Origin: Sphingobacterium tabacisoli
Lineage (GTDB): Bacteria; Bacteroidota; Bacteroidia; Sphingobacteriales; Sphingobacteriaceae
Direction: 5' to 3'
NCBI RefSeq assembly: GCF_017908035.1
Contig: NZ_JAEQMU010000002.1
Location: 310,001-374,000 of the forward strand
DNA: 64,000 nucleotides
Numbering within the stretch: position 1 is the stretch's first letter; each line of letters opens with the position of its first letter. Below the pieces are notes generated by a model. That model had not been told where the DNA came from. It did no database searches and was given only the letters and a program-made list of their open reading frames with translations. Made by a program: the position numbers and the translations under genes. This document shows, piece by piece, positions 9,319-18,726 of this stretch.

Positions 9319-9939
9319 TTGAAGAAAAGTTTCTATTTTATAAGACATGGGCAGACCGACCTTAACCTAAAAGGTATTGTGCAGGGGAGGGGAGTGGATT
9401 CTCCGCTGAATGCAAATGGTCTCCAACAAGCTGAGGCATTCTATGATGCTTATAAGGATGTAGATTTTGATAAAATTTATACTTCTACATTGTTGCGTAC
9501 ACATCAAACTGTCGAACCCTTTAGTGCGAAAAATATTTCGGTAGAACAGTTGGAGGGATTGGATGAGATTAGTTGGGGCATATATGAGGGGCAGGAACAA
9601 AACGAGACCATCATGAGCGGTTTTGAAGCGTTGGTCCAGGCTTGGCGTAATGATGAACTGGATGTCCGGGTCGAAAATGGAGAGTCCCCCAATGAGCTTG
9701 TCGTTCGGCAGAGACATGCCATAGATTATATGCTAACGAAAACGGACGAAAAGAAGATACTAGTCTGTATGCATGGACGTGCATTACGTATCATGTTATG
9801 CCATCTGACGAATGTTCCCGTTCGTCAGATGGATGATTTTCCACATACAAATACGGCACTGTATATTGTGGATTATGAAGATGGTGTATTTTCGATATCG
9901 GATTACTACAATACAGAACATTTGAAAGGATTATTATAA
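9319..9939 (+). CDS. Histidine phosphatase (phosphoglycerate-mutase-like) inside the menaquinone operon (206 aa)
   Basis: The protein opens with YFIRHGQTDLN, the RHG catalytic motif whose histidine is phosphorylated, and has the second catalytic histidine in LVCMHGRALRIML (about residue 153). Length and motif spacing match cofactor-independent histidine phosphatases such as CobC or GpmB-like enzymes. The start is a TTG at 9319: it is the only initiator that keeps the RHG motif, and it lies 9 nt after the mqnE stop. The stop overlaps the mqnA ATG by one base (TAATG), so translation is probably coupled. The substrate is unknown; no phosphatase is required in the published futalosine pathway, so its role there is an open question. 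Confidence 0.88.
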   Translation: MKKSFYFIRHGQTDLNLKGIVQGRGVDSPLNANGLQQAEAFYDAYKDVDFDKIYTSTLLRTHQTVEPFSAKNISVEQLEGLDEISWGIYEGQEQNETIMSGFEALVQAWRNDELDVRVENGESPNELVVRQRHAIDYMLTKTDEKKILVCMHGRALRIMLCHLTNVPVRQMDDFPHTNTALYIVDYEDGVFSISDYYNTEHLKGLL

Positions 9940-10685
9940 TGAGTAAAGTAAGGGTTTCGGCTGTTAGCTATACCAATACATTGCCATTTTTGCAGGGGGT
10001 CAAAGCTTCGTCTGTAATGGAGATGATTGAGTTGAGTGTAGACTACCCCGCAGAATGTGCACGAAAAGTGATTACGAATGAAGCCGATCTAGGAATTATA
10101 CCTGTGGCCGCACTATTGAAGGTAGCCGATCCGATGATTATTACGGATTATTGTATCGGTTCGGATGGGGCCGTGGATTCTGTTTTTATCTTCTCGGATA
10201 AACCTATAGAGCAGATCAAGTCGCTTCGTCTGGACTTACAGTCGAGAACATCGAATGGATTAGCTCGTATTCTTTTGAAATACTATTGGAAAAACGAAGT
10301 CGATATTGTTTGGGAAGGCAATGCAGAGGCTTATGTTTTGATCGGTGACCGTACTTTTGGAAAGAAAGAAACAGTACCTTATGTATATGATTTAGGTTAT
10401 TTTTGGAAGGAGCTGACGGGCTTACCTTTTGCATATGCAGTGTGGGTCGCCAATAAAGAATTACCTGTTGATTTTGTGGATCTATTCAATCAAGCGCTGG
10501 CAGAGGGGGTTGCCCATCCGAAAGATGTTATAGCAGGACTGCCTCCCTATCCAAATTTCGATTATGAGTTCTATCTCACCAGGAGTCTGGATTTTAATTT
10601 AGATGATCGTAAGAGACAGGCTATCGAGAAGTACCTCGAACTTTATAAAACTTTAGAAGAAATAGAAAAAGCTCCTACAAAATAG
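9939..10685 (+). CDS. mqnA: Chorismate dehydratase, menaquinone futalosine pathway (248 aa)
   Basis: First step of the futalosine pathway: chorismate to 3-[(1-carboxyvinyl)oxy]benzoate. The fold is that of periplasmic binding proteins adapted as an enzyme; the N-terminal RVSAVSYTNTLPF is the MqnA signature, with ADLGIIPVAAL and TSNGLARILLKYY as further family blocks and the late segment LPFAYAVWVANKEL. The ATG overlaps the phosphatase stop. The gene ends inside a strong hairpin shared with the convergent sbcC gene. Together with mqnE it covers two of the four core steps; the others are not in the window. Confidence 0.93.
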   Translation: MSKVRVSAVSYTNTLPFLQGVKASSVMEMIELSVDYPAECARKVITNEADLGIIPVAALLKVADPMIITDYCIGSDGAVDSVFIFSDKPIEQIKSLRLDLQSRTSNGLARILLKYYWKNEVDIVWEGNAEAYVLIGDRTFGKKETVPYVYDLGYFWKELTGLPFAYAVWVANKELPVDFVDLFNQALAEGVAHPKDVIAGLPPYPNFDYEFYLTRSLDFNLDDRKRQAIEKYLELYKTLEEIEKAPTK

Positions 10686-10694
10686 GAGCTTTTT
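10666..10694. terminator. Bidirectional intrinsic terminator between mqnA and sbcC
   Basis: AAAAAGCTCCTA, a 5-nt loop, then TAGGAGCTTTTT: a 12-bp stem with A and T tracts on the two sides that serves both convergent genes. The mqnA stop codon lies in the second arm. Confidence 0.88.
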
Positions 10695-10701
10695 CTATTA
10701 G

Positions 10702-13700
10702 CTAGTTATGGGTAATCTGGCTTCCCTTTTCGAGGTCTTTGGTGATAGAAACCGATCGCGGCATGCGTTCCTTTAATTCGTCGACGTGGGATATTATTCC
10801 TACAACTCTGTTTTCATGATGCAGATATTGTAAGGTATCAAAGACGGTATTAATACTTTCGGCATCCTGCGTGCCAAACCCTTCGTCGATAAAGAAAAAG
10901 TTTCGGTCTGCTTTGTTGAGGGATTGGATATTTTCGGCCAATGCTAAAGCTAAACAAAGGGAGGCCTGAAAACTTTGTCCACCAGAGAGTGTTTTGACAG
11001 ATCGTTGATGCCCTTCGTGAAGGAAGTCGATAACTTCAAACTCGTTGCTTTCATTGAGACATAGGCTGAGCTGATTTTTGGTCAGTCTATGGAAACGTTG
11101 GTTTGCGATCTCACAAAGACGGGCTAAATGTATGCTAGAAACATAGTTTATAAATCCATTGCCCTTGAACATATTGTCGAGGATTCTAAGGTTTTCTTTA
11201 CGACTATTAAGCTGTTCGTAGGAGGAAAGAAGTGTTTTTTTCTTGCCCAACTCTATGGTAAGACGGGCTAGTTCTTTTTCTAGGGTACCGCTTAATGTCA
11301 GCTCTAGCTCAAGTTCTTCCTTCTTGAGTTCATGTATTTTTTCGATCTCTTCAAATGCTTCCTGTGAAAATGTACTATTTTTCATCAGTTCTCTTAGTTC
11401 GGCAATCCGTGTATGTAGCGTGTTATACTGCACGTAGAATTGTTGTATCCTTTCGCGTGTCTTTAGGATATCAAAACTTTTCTCGAGAATGGATTTTACA
11501 ATGGTGATATCTTCAAATTGGAATTCCTTTAACAGGCTATTGATTGTGCCTTGCAAAGCCTGCAATTGAGCTGTGAGTGTTATATATTGTTCGTGGGCTT
11601 CAGTATACTGACCTGCAACCGCTGCAAATTGAGTTCGCCTTTGGTTTAGAATTTCATTCCATTCTATATATTGTTTTTCAACGGTTTCAATTTTACGTTC
11701 TAACTCAGCCAGCGCTTTAACGAGTGTAGCCTTGTCTGCTTTTTCGTAAGACGCGTGATCGGAGATTGTTTTCAGTTGTTGTATATTGTGGCTTATCTTG
11801 GCGTCGACAATCTTTACCTGGTTTTTGAAGTCATCCAAAGATTTTTCATATTTGGCCAGATTTTCTTGTGTTTCTTGGATTTGCTTTCGAATATCTTTGA
11901 TGGAGTTTTCCTGCTCAAGGATCTTTACTTCTAACTGTTGTGCCTGTTTTTTTTGTGTTTCAAAGCTGTTGCGATTCCCTTTTTCGAAATTGTTCCAGGT
12001 AAAGGTACTGTCGTGTAGCGAAATCAAATCGTTAATTTCTTTTTCCTGTTGTTTTAAGCCTTTAGTTTCATTCAACTTATCTGTGATAAGAACCGTCACT
12101 GCCGATACCTTAGCATATTGCTCTCTAAGTTCCTGATCTAGTTGTGTTAATTTGTCTCGCTCGTTGTCGAGTACTTTTACTTCGAGTACCCAGTCTTCTT
12201 CATGCATTGGGGCCGGATGCTCTAAAGACCCACATAAGGGACAAGGAGATCCGTCATGTAGTTTTAATACATATTGAGAGAGTTCTTGTTTGACAAGTAA
12301 TGCATTTTCTCTTTCTTTTAAAAGATTACTCGCTGTAGCAACCTTATCTATCTTGTCTTTGAGTATCTCTTGCCAGTTCGTCTCCGAAAGATTGATTTCT
12401 TCGAGCTGTCTTCTATAACTTGCAAGATCCTGAGTCAACTTGGCGATTTTAGTGTGAACGTCTAGGGTGTCTTTTTGTAGCTGTTCCTGCTTTTGATACC
12501 AATTTTCGACAGCCATCAACTCTTGTGTTTGGATTCGCGAGTTTTTCGCTGTTTCGAGCTGTTCTTCTTCTTTTCCAAGCTGTACCGAAAGCTCTTTCTC
12601 TTTCTGACGGGTCTGCTCTATAAAAGGAGTACCACGGTCGACACGGCTTTGTAATTCAATTTTTTGTTGTTGCAGATCGGTATTCGTAATCAACAGCCTG
12701 TAATCATCTGTTTTTTTTCGGGAGGTAGCCAGGGCTTCGTAATCCTCCTTTATGCCTTCCAGCTGCGATGCAGTCTCCGCAATTTGGGTATTTAGTAATT
12801 GTTTGTTGTCTTTGAGCTTTTCTATTTTGATCAATAGTTGCTCTTTACGGGAAGTGATGTCATGAAGGTTATTGATCGGTTCTCTAAAGTTTTGGGTTAC
12901 CGATTCGAACTGTTGCAGTTCTTTTTCGTAACGTTGAATCTGGGGGTGCTGTAATTCCAGGTCAGCTAGCTGTTGCTCTTTATGGTCAAGATCGCTTTTG
13001 TTTTCTTTTTCTAACCGTAGTGCATGAAGCTGTTGTGTTATTTTTTCAAACTCTAACTTAACATCTGCTAAGTTTCTCTTTGATTCTATTAGTGAACGTT
13101 CCTGTTCTACAATGATTTCTTCGGAAACTTCATCATAGCCCGTAAGTGCACCTTTAATATGTTCTATCTTTTTGTTGTTATCACTCTGGAGTAGGCTGAC
13201 CTTAGGCCCGAGATCATATTGGTTCAGAAAGAATATTTCTTTCATCATATCCGATCGCTCTTTACCTTTGAGTTCGAGAAATTCCATGAACTGCCCTTGC
13301 GGGATGATGATCGTACGTCTAAAATTTGGATAGGACAGATTGGTAACTTTGGCGCCATCTGCTGATTCTAAGGGAAGCCAATTGCTGTCTTGCCACTCGT
13401 AGGCATATCGTTCGATACTCGTTGTCTCTTCAAATTTCTTTTTACGGCGCCATTGCGCTACAAAGCGGAACTTGCGTCCTTCAAAATTGAGAAAGTGAAA
13501 GTCGATAATCGCTGTATCTGATTTTAAATTGAGCATGTTGTATGCTCTTTTTTCCTGTTTGTTGAGCCGTTCTGTTTCGCCATATAGGGCAAAGCTGATA
13601 GCTTCCAAAATAGAAGATTTTCCCGAACCGACTGCTCCAAATATTCCAAATAATCCACCTTCTGTGAGCTGTGTGAAGTCAACTTCTTGTTTTTTTTGGT

Positions 13701-13740
13701 AGGAATAAAGACCTTCTAAACTTAAATATATTGGTAGCAT
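10702..13740 (-). CDS. sbcC: SbcC-type SMC/Rad50-like ATPase of the SbcCD nuclease (1012 aa)
   Basis: ATPase and coiled-coil arm of the SbcCD complex, which opens DNA hairpins and blocked double-strand ends. Walker A GAVGSGKS is at residues 35-42, followed by a long coiled coil, the zinc hook CPLC (near residue 497) at its tip, a second coiled coil, the signature LSGGQ and a Walker B/D-loop region FFFIDEGFGTQDAES near the C-terminus. Length is normal for the family. It begins 6 nt after sbcD, so the two are one operon. The hook shows it can dimerise through zinc; the metal itself is inferred. Confidence 0.94.
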   Translation of the reverse strand: MLPIYLSLEGLYSYQKKQEVDFTQLTEGGLFGIFGAVGSGKSSILEAISFALYGETERLNKQEKRAYNMLNLKSDTAIIDFHFLNFEGRKFRFVAQWRRKKKFEETTSIERYAYEWQDSNWLPLESADGAKVTNLSYPNFRRTIIIPQGQFMEFLELKGKERSDMMKEIFFLNQYDLGPKVSLLQSDNNKKIEHIKGALTGYDEVSEEIIVEQERSLIESKRNLADVKLEFEKITQQLHALRLEKENKSDLDHKEQQLADLELQHPQIQRYEKELQQFESVTQNFREPINNLHDITSRKEQLLIKIEKLKDNKQLLNTQIAETASQLEGIKEDYEALATSRKKTDDYRLLITNTDLQQQKIELQSRVDRGTPFIEQTRQKEKELSVQLGKEEEQLETAKNSRIQTQELMAVENWYQKQEQLQKDTLDVHTKIAKLTQDLASYRRQLEEINLSETNWQEILKDKIDKVATASNLLKERENALLVKQELSQYVLKLHDGSPCPLCGSLEHPAPMHEEDWVLEVKVLDNERDKLTQLDQELREQYAKVSAVTVLITDKLNETKGLKQQEKEINDLISLHDSTFTWNNFEKGNRNSFETQKKQAQQLEVKILEQENSIKDIRKQIQETQENLAKYEKSLDDFKNQVKIVDAKISHNIQQLKTISDHASYEKADKATLVKALAELERKIETVEKQYIEWNEILNQRRTQFAAVAGQYTEAHEQYITLTAQLQALQGTINSLLKEFQFEDITIVKSILEKSFDILKTRERIQQFYVQYNTLHTRIAELRELMKNSTFSQEAFEEIEKIHELKKEELELELTLSGTLEKELARLTIELGKKKTLLSSYEQLNSRKENLRILDNMFKGNGFINYVSSIHLARLCEIANQRFHRLTKNQLSLCLNESNEFEVIDFLHEGHQRSVKTLSGGQSFQASLCLALALAENIQSLNKADRNFFFIDEGFGTQDAESINTVFDTLQYLHHENRVVGIISHVDELKERMPRSVSITKDLEKGSQITHN

Positions 13741-13746
13741 AGTAAT

Positions 13747-14973
13747 TTATCCTTCTATATCTTTATTTTGTGTGAGCACTTCTTTGAATAAAGTGTTGAT
13801 TTCTTCATTGGGGGCCTGACCGTATTTGCTTTTAAAATAGTCGGTAAATAGGGAATATATATCTTGGTCCAAGCGGACGGGATTACTGGCATCCGTACTT
13901 TCATGGATACCTGGCAAAACAGGTATAACATGGATTATTCCATCGTGTGCCTCATGCAGTCTTTTTAGTTCCTGAGATGATAGGTAAGCGTCTGTAACCA
14001 TGGTCAATTCGATGAGTGTATTCGGATTAGTAACAAGCCAGCTTACCGCCTCGTCTACAGAATTGAATTTTTTTCGATGAAGCTTTCGTCCTTTTGTTAG
14101 ACTGATGGGCGTCAACCGCACCGCTTGCTCGGGTTCAATATCAATAAGCACTACTTTTTTCGTTTGACCGGCCTCGGCAAAGGAATAGGAGAGCGGAGCA
14201 CTTGAATATATGACTGGTGCGTGATGCCCCGGTATACGTTGATAACGGTGTAGGTGTCCCATTGCCGTGTATTGGATCGCATCAGGTATACCATCAGTAT
14301 AGGTGATATCGGCATTACCTATTTTAATTGGCTTCTCTCCTTCGGGCTCCTCTAATAATTCGCCCCCACGTTCCATCATATAAAGATGCGCTGTCAGTAT
14401 ATTGACACCTTTGTGATCACAGTATTGATCTGCCAATGTTTTCCAATGAGCGCTGAGCCACTGGTTAAGTTGATTAGATTTGTCTTCAATCCCTAGAAAT
14501 TGCCTGAGCCGTATCTCATTGGCATAGGGGGTAGTAAGTAATCGTATGGGATAGGGAATATGTTTGAGCTGGATCTCCAGGAAACCATGATCTGTTTTAG
14601 TAATTCGGAAATGATCTTCACTGGCAAACGGACTGATCAATGCATTTGGATAACCGATAAAGATAATACCGCAGGCTTTGGCCAAGGGGTCGGCCGAGTC
14701 TATACGGTCTGGTGAATCGTGGTTGCCAGCAATTGCAATCACTGGCCGATTCCCATTTGCAGTAAGTCGTTTTAGGGTATTGTATAAAAGTTCAGTAGCT
14801 TCTACTGAAGGGTTGAATGTGTCAAAAAGATCGCCAGCGACAATCACTAGGTCTACTTCTTGTTGTTCTGTAATTTGGCATATTTCATCTAAAACCTCCT
14901 TTTGTTCTTCCAGTCTTGATACAAAATCAAGACGTTTTCCTAAATGCCAGTCAGCGGTGTGGAGTATTCTCAT
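13747..14973 (-). CDS. sbcD: SbcD nuclease subunit, Mre11-like (408 aa)
   Basis: Metallophosphoesterase-type nuclease partner of SbcC. The metal-binding motifs are in order: ADWHLG (residues 7-12), AGDLFD, AGNHDS and GHLH, all intact. A C-terminal capping region of about 130 residues follows. The SbcCD complex acts as a Mn-dependent exonuclease and hairpin endonuclease. It is the first gene of the sbcDC pair, so the promoter should lie in 14974-15082, where I see no clear TAnnTTTG. Confidence 0.94.
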   Translation of the reverse strand: MRILHTADWHLGKRLDFVSRLEEQKEVLDEICQITEQQEVDLVIVAGDLFDTFNPSVEATELLYNTLKRLTANGNRPVIAIAGNHDSPDRIDSADPLAKACGIIFIGYPNALISPFASEDHFRITKTDHGFLEIQLKHIPYPIRLLTTPYANEIRLRQFLGIEDKSNQLNQWLSAHWKTLADQYCDHKGVNILTAHLYMMERGGELLEEPEGEKPIKIGNADITYTDGIPDAIQYTAMGHLHRYQRIPGHHAPVIYSSAPLSYSFAEAGQTKKVVLIDIEPEQAVRLTPISLTKGRKLHRKKFNSVDEAVSWLVTNPNTLIELTMVTDAYLSSQELKRLHEAHDGIIHVIPVLPGIHESTDASNPVRLDQDIYSLFTDYFKSKYGQAPNEEINTLFKEVLTQNKDIEG

Positions 14974-15082
14974 GGATATAAACCTGTATTTAAATTTTTA
15001 ATGTCCCCTAGAGACAGGACCTCTTTTTATAGAGGAAAAATACAGATTTATATCCGAAATAGTAGTTAATAAATGTAAAACT

Positions 15083-15496
15083 TTAAGGTTGTATCGCTAC
15101 GGTCTTAGGTTCTTTATTCCCATTGTGGCATGTTTCGCACGTAATGTTTTGAATAACACCCTCGTGTTCATACTTGAAATATTTAGTGTTTATTTTTTTT
15201 GTCATCTTCATCATTTCCCGGGCGATGTTTTTATGAGGATTTGAATCGCTGGCGAAATCTAAACCTTTCTCTCCATTGGGTTTTGCCGCATGGCAATAGT
15301 TGCATTTTACTCCTAACGCAGTGTTAAAGCCCTTCATGACGGTCTCTAAGTCTTCATGTGAGATGTTTTTAGGAAGTACTTTTAAGTTTTTTGGTCCATC
15401 AGACTGAACTTTTAAGGGAGCATCTGTAAAAGCACTGATGGCAAATACTACGGTCATAATGCCGGATAGAATAAGGAGTTTTGAACGATTTATCAT
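15083..15496 (-). CDS. Secreted di-heme cytochrome c (137 aa)
   Basis: An N-terminal hydrophobic segment (residues 6-22) targets it to the periplasm. Two heme-c attachment sites are present, CNYCH (65-69) and CETCH (120-124), with a Met-rich stretch MMKM (95-98) that could supply axial ligands. The layout recalls the cytochrome-subunit-of-reaction-centre family (CytC_RC) that non-photosynthetic Bacteroidota also carry as small electron carriers. The redox partner is unknown. It stands alone on the minus strand between sbcD and a divergent esterase. Confidence 0.85.
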   Translation of the reverse strand: MINRSKLLILSGIMTVVFAISAFTDAPLKVQSDGPKNLKVLPKNISHEDLETVMKGFNTALGVKCNYCHAAKPNGEKGLDFASDSNPHKNIAREMMKMTKKINTKYFKYEHEGVIQNITCETCHNGNKEPKTVAIQP

Positions 15497-15630
15497 GGTT
15501 ATCTGTATTTTGCTATAGGCAATATAGCGATTTGTTTTTAATTGTCATAATAAAGTCATGTGAAGTGATCTTATATTATTTCTTGTAAGGTTGTTGTGTA
15601 GCTAATACTTTAAAGATTCAGAAATGATGT

Positions 15631-15661
15631 TTTGAAACATCATGTTGGTTTTATAGCTTTG
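15631..15661 (+). promoter_or_regulatory. Textbook Bacteroidota promoter (TTTG-N19-TAGCTTTG)
   Basis: TTTG at 15631-15634, a 19-nt spacer, then TAGCTTTG at 15654-15661. This is the best match to the Bacteroidota -33/-7 consensus in the window. The expected leader is about 20-25 nt before the ATG at 15689. Confidence 0.75.
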
Positions 15662-15688
15662 CGCTCTTACTAAACGACAGCGTAATTT

Positions 15689-16381
15689 ATGAAAAAGAGC
15701 CTTTTTATAGTGTTATTGTTTATCTGCCCAATGATTCAGGTTTTCGCGAAAGACATAACGCCAATAAAGAATAAAACAGCTTATGATTTTTTGTTGCGGC
15801 TCCCTGAGAACTACGAAGAAATAGGCGACAAGCAACCCATTTTGGTCTTTTTGCATGGAAAGAGTTTATCAGGTACTGATTTGACAAAGGTAAAGCGTTA
15901 TGGTGTTTTGTATGCTATGGAAAGGGGACATGAGATTCCGGGAATTATTGTTGCACCACAAACATCCAACGGTTGGAATCCTGATCAGGTAATGGAGGTA
16001 ATAGACTACGTTCTTGCGAATTATAATGCAGATAGTTCGAGGGTATATGTGTGTGGAATGAGCATGGGAGGTTATGGGACGATGGATTTGGCTGGAAAGT
16101 ATCCAGATAGGATTGCGGCCGCTGTAGCTATCTGTGGCGGAGGTACGCTTGGATATGCTTGCAATTTGACACAGGTTCCCTTATGGATTCAACATGGAAA
16201 CCGTGATCGGGCAGTACCTCTATCAGAATCAAAAAAAATGTTTAATGCTATCAAAAAATGCGACAGTGATGCCGATGTTACTTTAACAGTGATTGCAGAC
16301 GGGACTCATGGAAGCGTAGAGCGATTATTTCATCAGGATAAAATCTATGAATGGTTGTTTTCTTATAGAAAGCTTAAATAA
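15689..16381 (+). CDS. Secreted alpha/beta-hydrolase, carboxylesterase type (230 aa)
   Basis: A signal peptide (MKKSLFIVLL... ending VFA, about residue 20) sends it out of the cytoplasm. The nucleophile elbow is GMSMGG with Ser125; HGNRD (near 168-172) supplies a likely acid and DGTHGS (near 205) the catalytic histidine. The early LVFLHGKSL is the oxyanion-hole segment. The overall order resembles small PHB-depolymerase/feruloyl-esterase-like hydrolases; the natural substrate is unknown. It is a single-gene unit with its own strong promoter and terminator. Confidence 0.82.
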   Translation: MKKSLFIVLLFICPMIQVFAKDITPIKNKTAYDFLLRLPENYEEIGDKQPILVFLHGKSLSGTDLTKVKRYGVLYAMERGHEIPGIIVAPQTSNGWNPDQVMEVIDYVLANYNADSSRVYVCGMSMGGYGTMDLAGKYPDRIAAAVAICGGGTLGYACNLTQVPLWIQHGNRDRAVPLSESKKMFNAIKKCDSDADVTLTVIADGTHGSVERLFHQDKIYEWLFSYRKLK

Positions 16382-16412
16382 AAAAAGAGATGCCGTAGGC
16401 ATCTCTTTTTTT
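16381..16412. terminator. Bidirectional terminator between esterase and TPR gene
   Basis: AAAAAAGAGATGCC, a 3-nt GTA loop, then GGCATCTCTTTTTTT. The stem is long with A/T tracts on both sides and lies between two convergent genes. Confidence 0.88.
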
Positions 16413-16430
16413 ATTTAAGCTTTTGTATTT

Positions 16431-17597
16431 CTACAGTGCATCAATTTTTGCTTGAATAGCTTTTCCTTTATCTTCTTGTTGTAAGAAGTCATAAAGGCCT
16501 TTTAATCCTTTTAAAGCACTTTCATTTTTAGGATCGTTTTCAACAACTTTTAAAAAGTGAGCTTCTGCAGGTTTAATTTGCTCTTTCAGTTCGTTGATTT
16601 TTGCAGTGAACTGATTATTTGAAAGACTCTTGTCTTCGTTTACTTTTTGGAGCTTTTCGCGGATACCATTCATCAATACAACACCTGCATTTAGATTTGC
16701 ATCATTGTAGTTAGGGTCGATCTGTACCGCTTTTGTATAAGCTGCATATGCTTTATCCGTATCATTATTAGCACTATGTGCAATTCCTAGATAGTAGTAC
16801 AGATTTTTGTTGTTTCCATCCTTAGAAATTTGGTTTTCAATCTCGCTGATAATTTTAGCCTCGTTACCTACAATAAGATTCAACTCTATATTCTGTACGA
16901 CAGCATCATTCTCATTCGGATATGCTTTTGCGGCCAATGCGGCATACTCTAAGGCGCTTGTCGTGTCTTTGAGCGACAAATAGAGCTTTGGTAGGTCTAC
17001 CATTACAGCTTTGTGCTGCGAGTAGTCTTTTTTATCAATAAGTTGCTTATACTTATCAATTCCATTTTTGTAGTCGTTGTTCTGTATCGCCGCTAATCCT
17101 GCGTAGTAGGTTAGGGTAGTGTCACCAGGCATATAGCCCAACGCTTTATTAAACGAATCGTAAGCAGCTTGGTATTCTTTTTTGTCCCAAAAACCAACAC
17201 CATGGTTGAAATTGAAAGAGTACAAGTTTTGTTCTGCTACTCCAATATTTGAAGCATTTTTATTGTCTTTGTCCAGCTCCTTGGCTTTGACTATCCCTTC
17301 AGCTGCTTTTGTAGCGTTTTCTTCACTTTTTTCGTCTACCGCCAAACTGGCGTAAACTAATGAATAGTATGTCCACGTCTCGGCTAAGTCTTTGGTCTTT
17401 TCATGCACAGAAGCAGCATCAATGGCTTCTTTCGCTGTTTTTAGGAATGAAGTTCCTAATTGGGCAGAGCCACTGCTTCTCAACTCTTCATATTTTTGAA
17501 TGTTGGAAGCGGCTTTCTTCAGGTTGCTCGATTGCGCAAATACAGTAGTACCTGCTGTGACCATCGCTGATAAAATTATTGCTTTTTTTAAATCCAT
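16431..17597 (-). CDS. Secreted tetratricopeptide-repeat protein (388 aa)
   Basis: A signal peptide (MDLKKAIILSAMVTAGTTVFA) precedes helical repeats. TPR-type pairs are clear at AAYDSFNKALGYMPGDTTLTY and at NNDTDKAYAAYTKAVQIDPN, with others more divergent. Such proteins act as periplasmic scaffolds; no partner is identifiable. It lies 24 nt downstream of another TPR gene, which itself is 7 nt downstream of gyrA, so the three probably share a transcript. Function unknown. Confidence 0.8.
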   Translation of the reverse strand: MDLKKAIILSAMVTAGTTVFAQSSNLKKAASNIQKYEELRSSGSAQLGTSFLKTAKEAIDAASVHEKTKDLAETWTYYSLVYASLAVDEKSEENATKAAEGIVKAKELDKDNKNASNIGVAEQNLYSFNFNHGVGFWDKKEYQAAYDSFNKALGYMPGDTTLTYYAGLAAIQNNDYKNGIDKYKQLIDKKDYSQHKAVMVDLPKLYLSLKDTTSALEYAALAAKAYPNENDAVVQNIELNLIVGNEAKIISEIENQISKDGNNKNLYYYLGIAHSANNDTDKAYAAYTKAVQIDPNYNDANLNAGVVLMNGIREKLQKVNEDKSLSNNQFTAKINELKEQIKPAEAHFLKVVENDPKNESALKGLKGLYDFLQQEDKGKAIQAKIDAL

Positions 17598-17621
17598 ATC
17601 TAATTCTAAATTATACTATTT

Positions 17622-18719
17622 TTAATTATTGGAAAGCTGATTCAGTAGCACATTGACCCGATCCAATTGGTCATCATCGTCAGCAGCTTCATAGTACATT
17701 GCTAGTCCTTTTAGTGCATTGATTGCATAGGGCTGTATACCATTGGCTTTTAAGAGATAATCTTGTGCACTGTATTGTGCTTCTAAATTGTCCTTGTCTT
17801 TCAAAAATTGATTCAAGAAAATAAGTCCCATCGCAAGGTTAGCGTCATAGTTATTTTCATCGAGTTCTATAATTTTGGTATAGTACTTCTTTGCCAAATT
17901 GATGTTTCCTCCATTTTCATTCGCAAACCCTGCCAAGTAAAGTAATTCTACATTTTCAGGTTCGTATTTAATGGCTTCATCAATAATCGGTGTGATAGCT
18001 GCATAGCGCTGATGATCCGCATAATTCTGAATCAACAAAAAGAGAATCTTTTTGTTGTCCATAAATTTGTTTCTTGCGGCCTGAAGTGTATTGAGATAAA
18101 GCTGTGGCTCTTTCTTAGTCTCGTATAATGACGCAAGCGCCAAGTATTTTCCCGCATCGGCATCGGTAGTTTTGATAATCTGGCTATAATAATTTATAGC
18201 ATCATCTGTTTTTCCTGCCTGTGCTGCCAATAGCGCTAAGTTGTTTAGAACATCCTCGGATTTAGTACCAAGCTGTTCTACCCTTAAAAAACTAGTATAG
18301 GCTTTCTCAAAATCCTTGACTTCTATTGCTTTATTTGCTTTGTAAATATAAGCCGCAGTAAGATTCTGATTTACATAATTAATTTCACTTTCAAAGCCTC
18401 CCTTATCCTTTTGCTTTAACTTTTCTATTGCCGAAAGCGCAATATCGATTGGATCTCGATCTGTCTTTATTTTTCGGGTAGAATCGGCATAAGCAAGTGA
18501 GCTATAGACTAGCGCACGGAGTATGTTGTTCTTTGAAGATAAGGAGTCTTTCTTAGAAGCAAAAGTGGCGTCACTGAATTTTTTTGCACTTTCCAGTTGC
18601 TTGATATCACCCGTCTGTGTATAACGGGCAAAACTGTTGGAGCCCTCCTTATGATTGGATTGGGCTACAACAGTTGCGCTTAAACTTACTAATAATAGGG
18701 AAGCTATTATTGTTTTCAT
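17622..18719 (-). CDS. Secreted tetratricopeptide-repeat protein (365 aa)
   Basis: A signal peptide (MKTIIASLLLVSLSATVVA) is followed by TPR-like helical pairs, clearest at DFEKAYTSFLRVEQLG, KTDDAINYYSQIIKTTD and NINLAKKYYTKIIELDEN. It resembles the neighbouring 388-aa TPR protein in size, export signal and repeat spacing, so the two may be diverged duplicates. It starts 7 nt after the gyrA stop. Link to gyrase is by position only. Confidence 0.8.
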   Translation of the reverse strand: MKTIIASLLLVSLSATVVAQSNHKEGSNSFARYTQTGDIKQLESAKKFSDATFASKKDSLSSKNNILRALVYSSLAYADSTRKIKTDRDPIDIALSAIEKLKQKDKGGFESEINYVNQNLTAAYIYKANKAIEVKDFEKAYTSFLRVEQLGTKSEDVLNNLALLAAQAGKTDDAINYYSQIIKTTDADAGKYLALASLYETKKEPQLYLNTLQAARNKFMDNKKILFLLIQNYADHQRYAAITPIIDEAIKYEPENVELLYLAGFANENGGNINLAKKYYTKIIELDENNYDANLAMGLIFLNQFLKDKDNLEAQYSAQDYLLKANGIQPYAINALKGLAMYYEAADDDDQLDRVNVLLNQLSNN

Positions 18720-18726
18720 GTTTTAA

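Noticed and set aside
15012..15045. CCTCT / AGAGG hairpin between sbcD and the cytochrome gene as terminator
   Set aside because: Five-base stem without a T-tract on the minus strand; evidence too weak.
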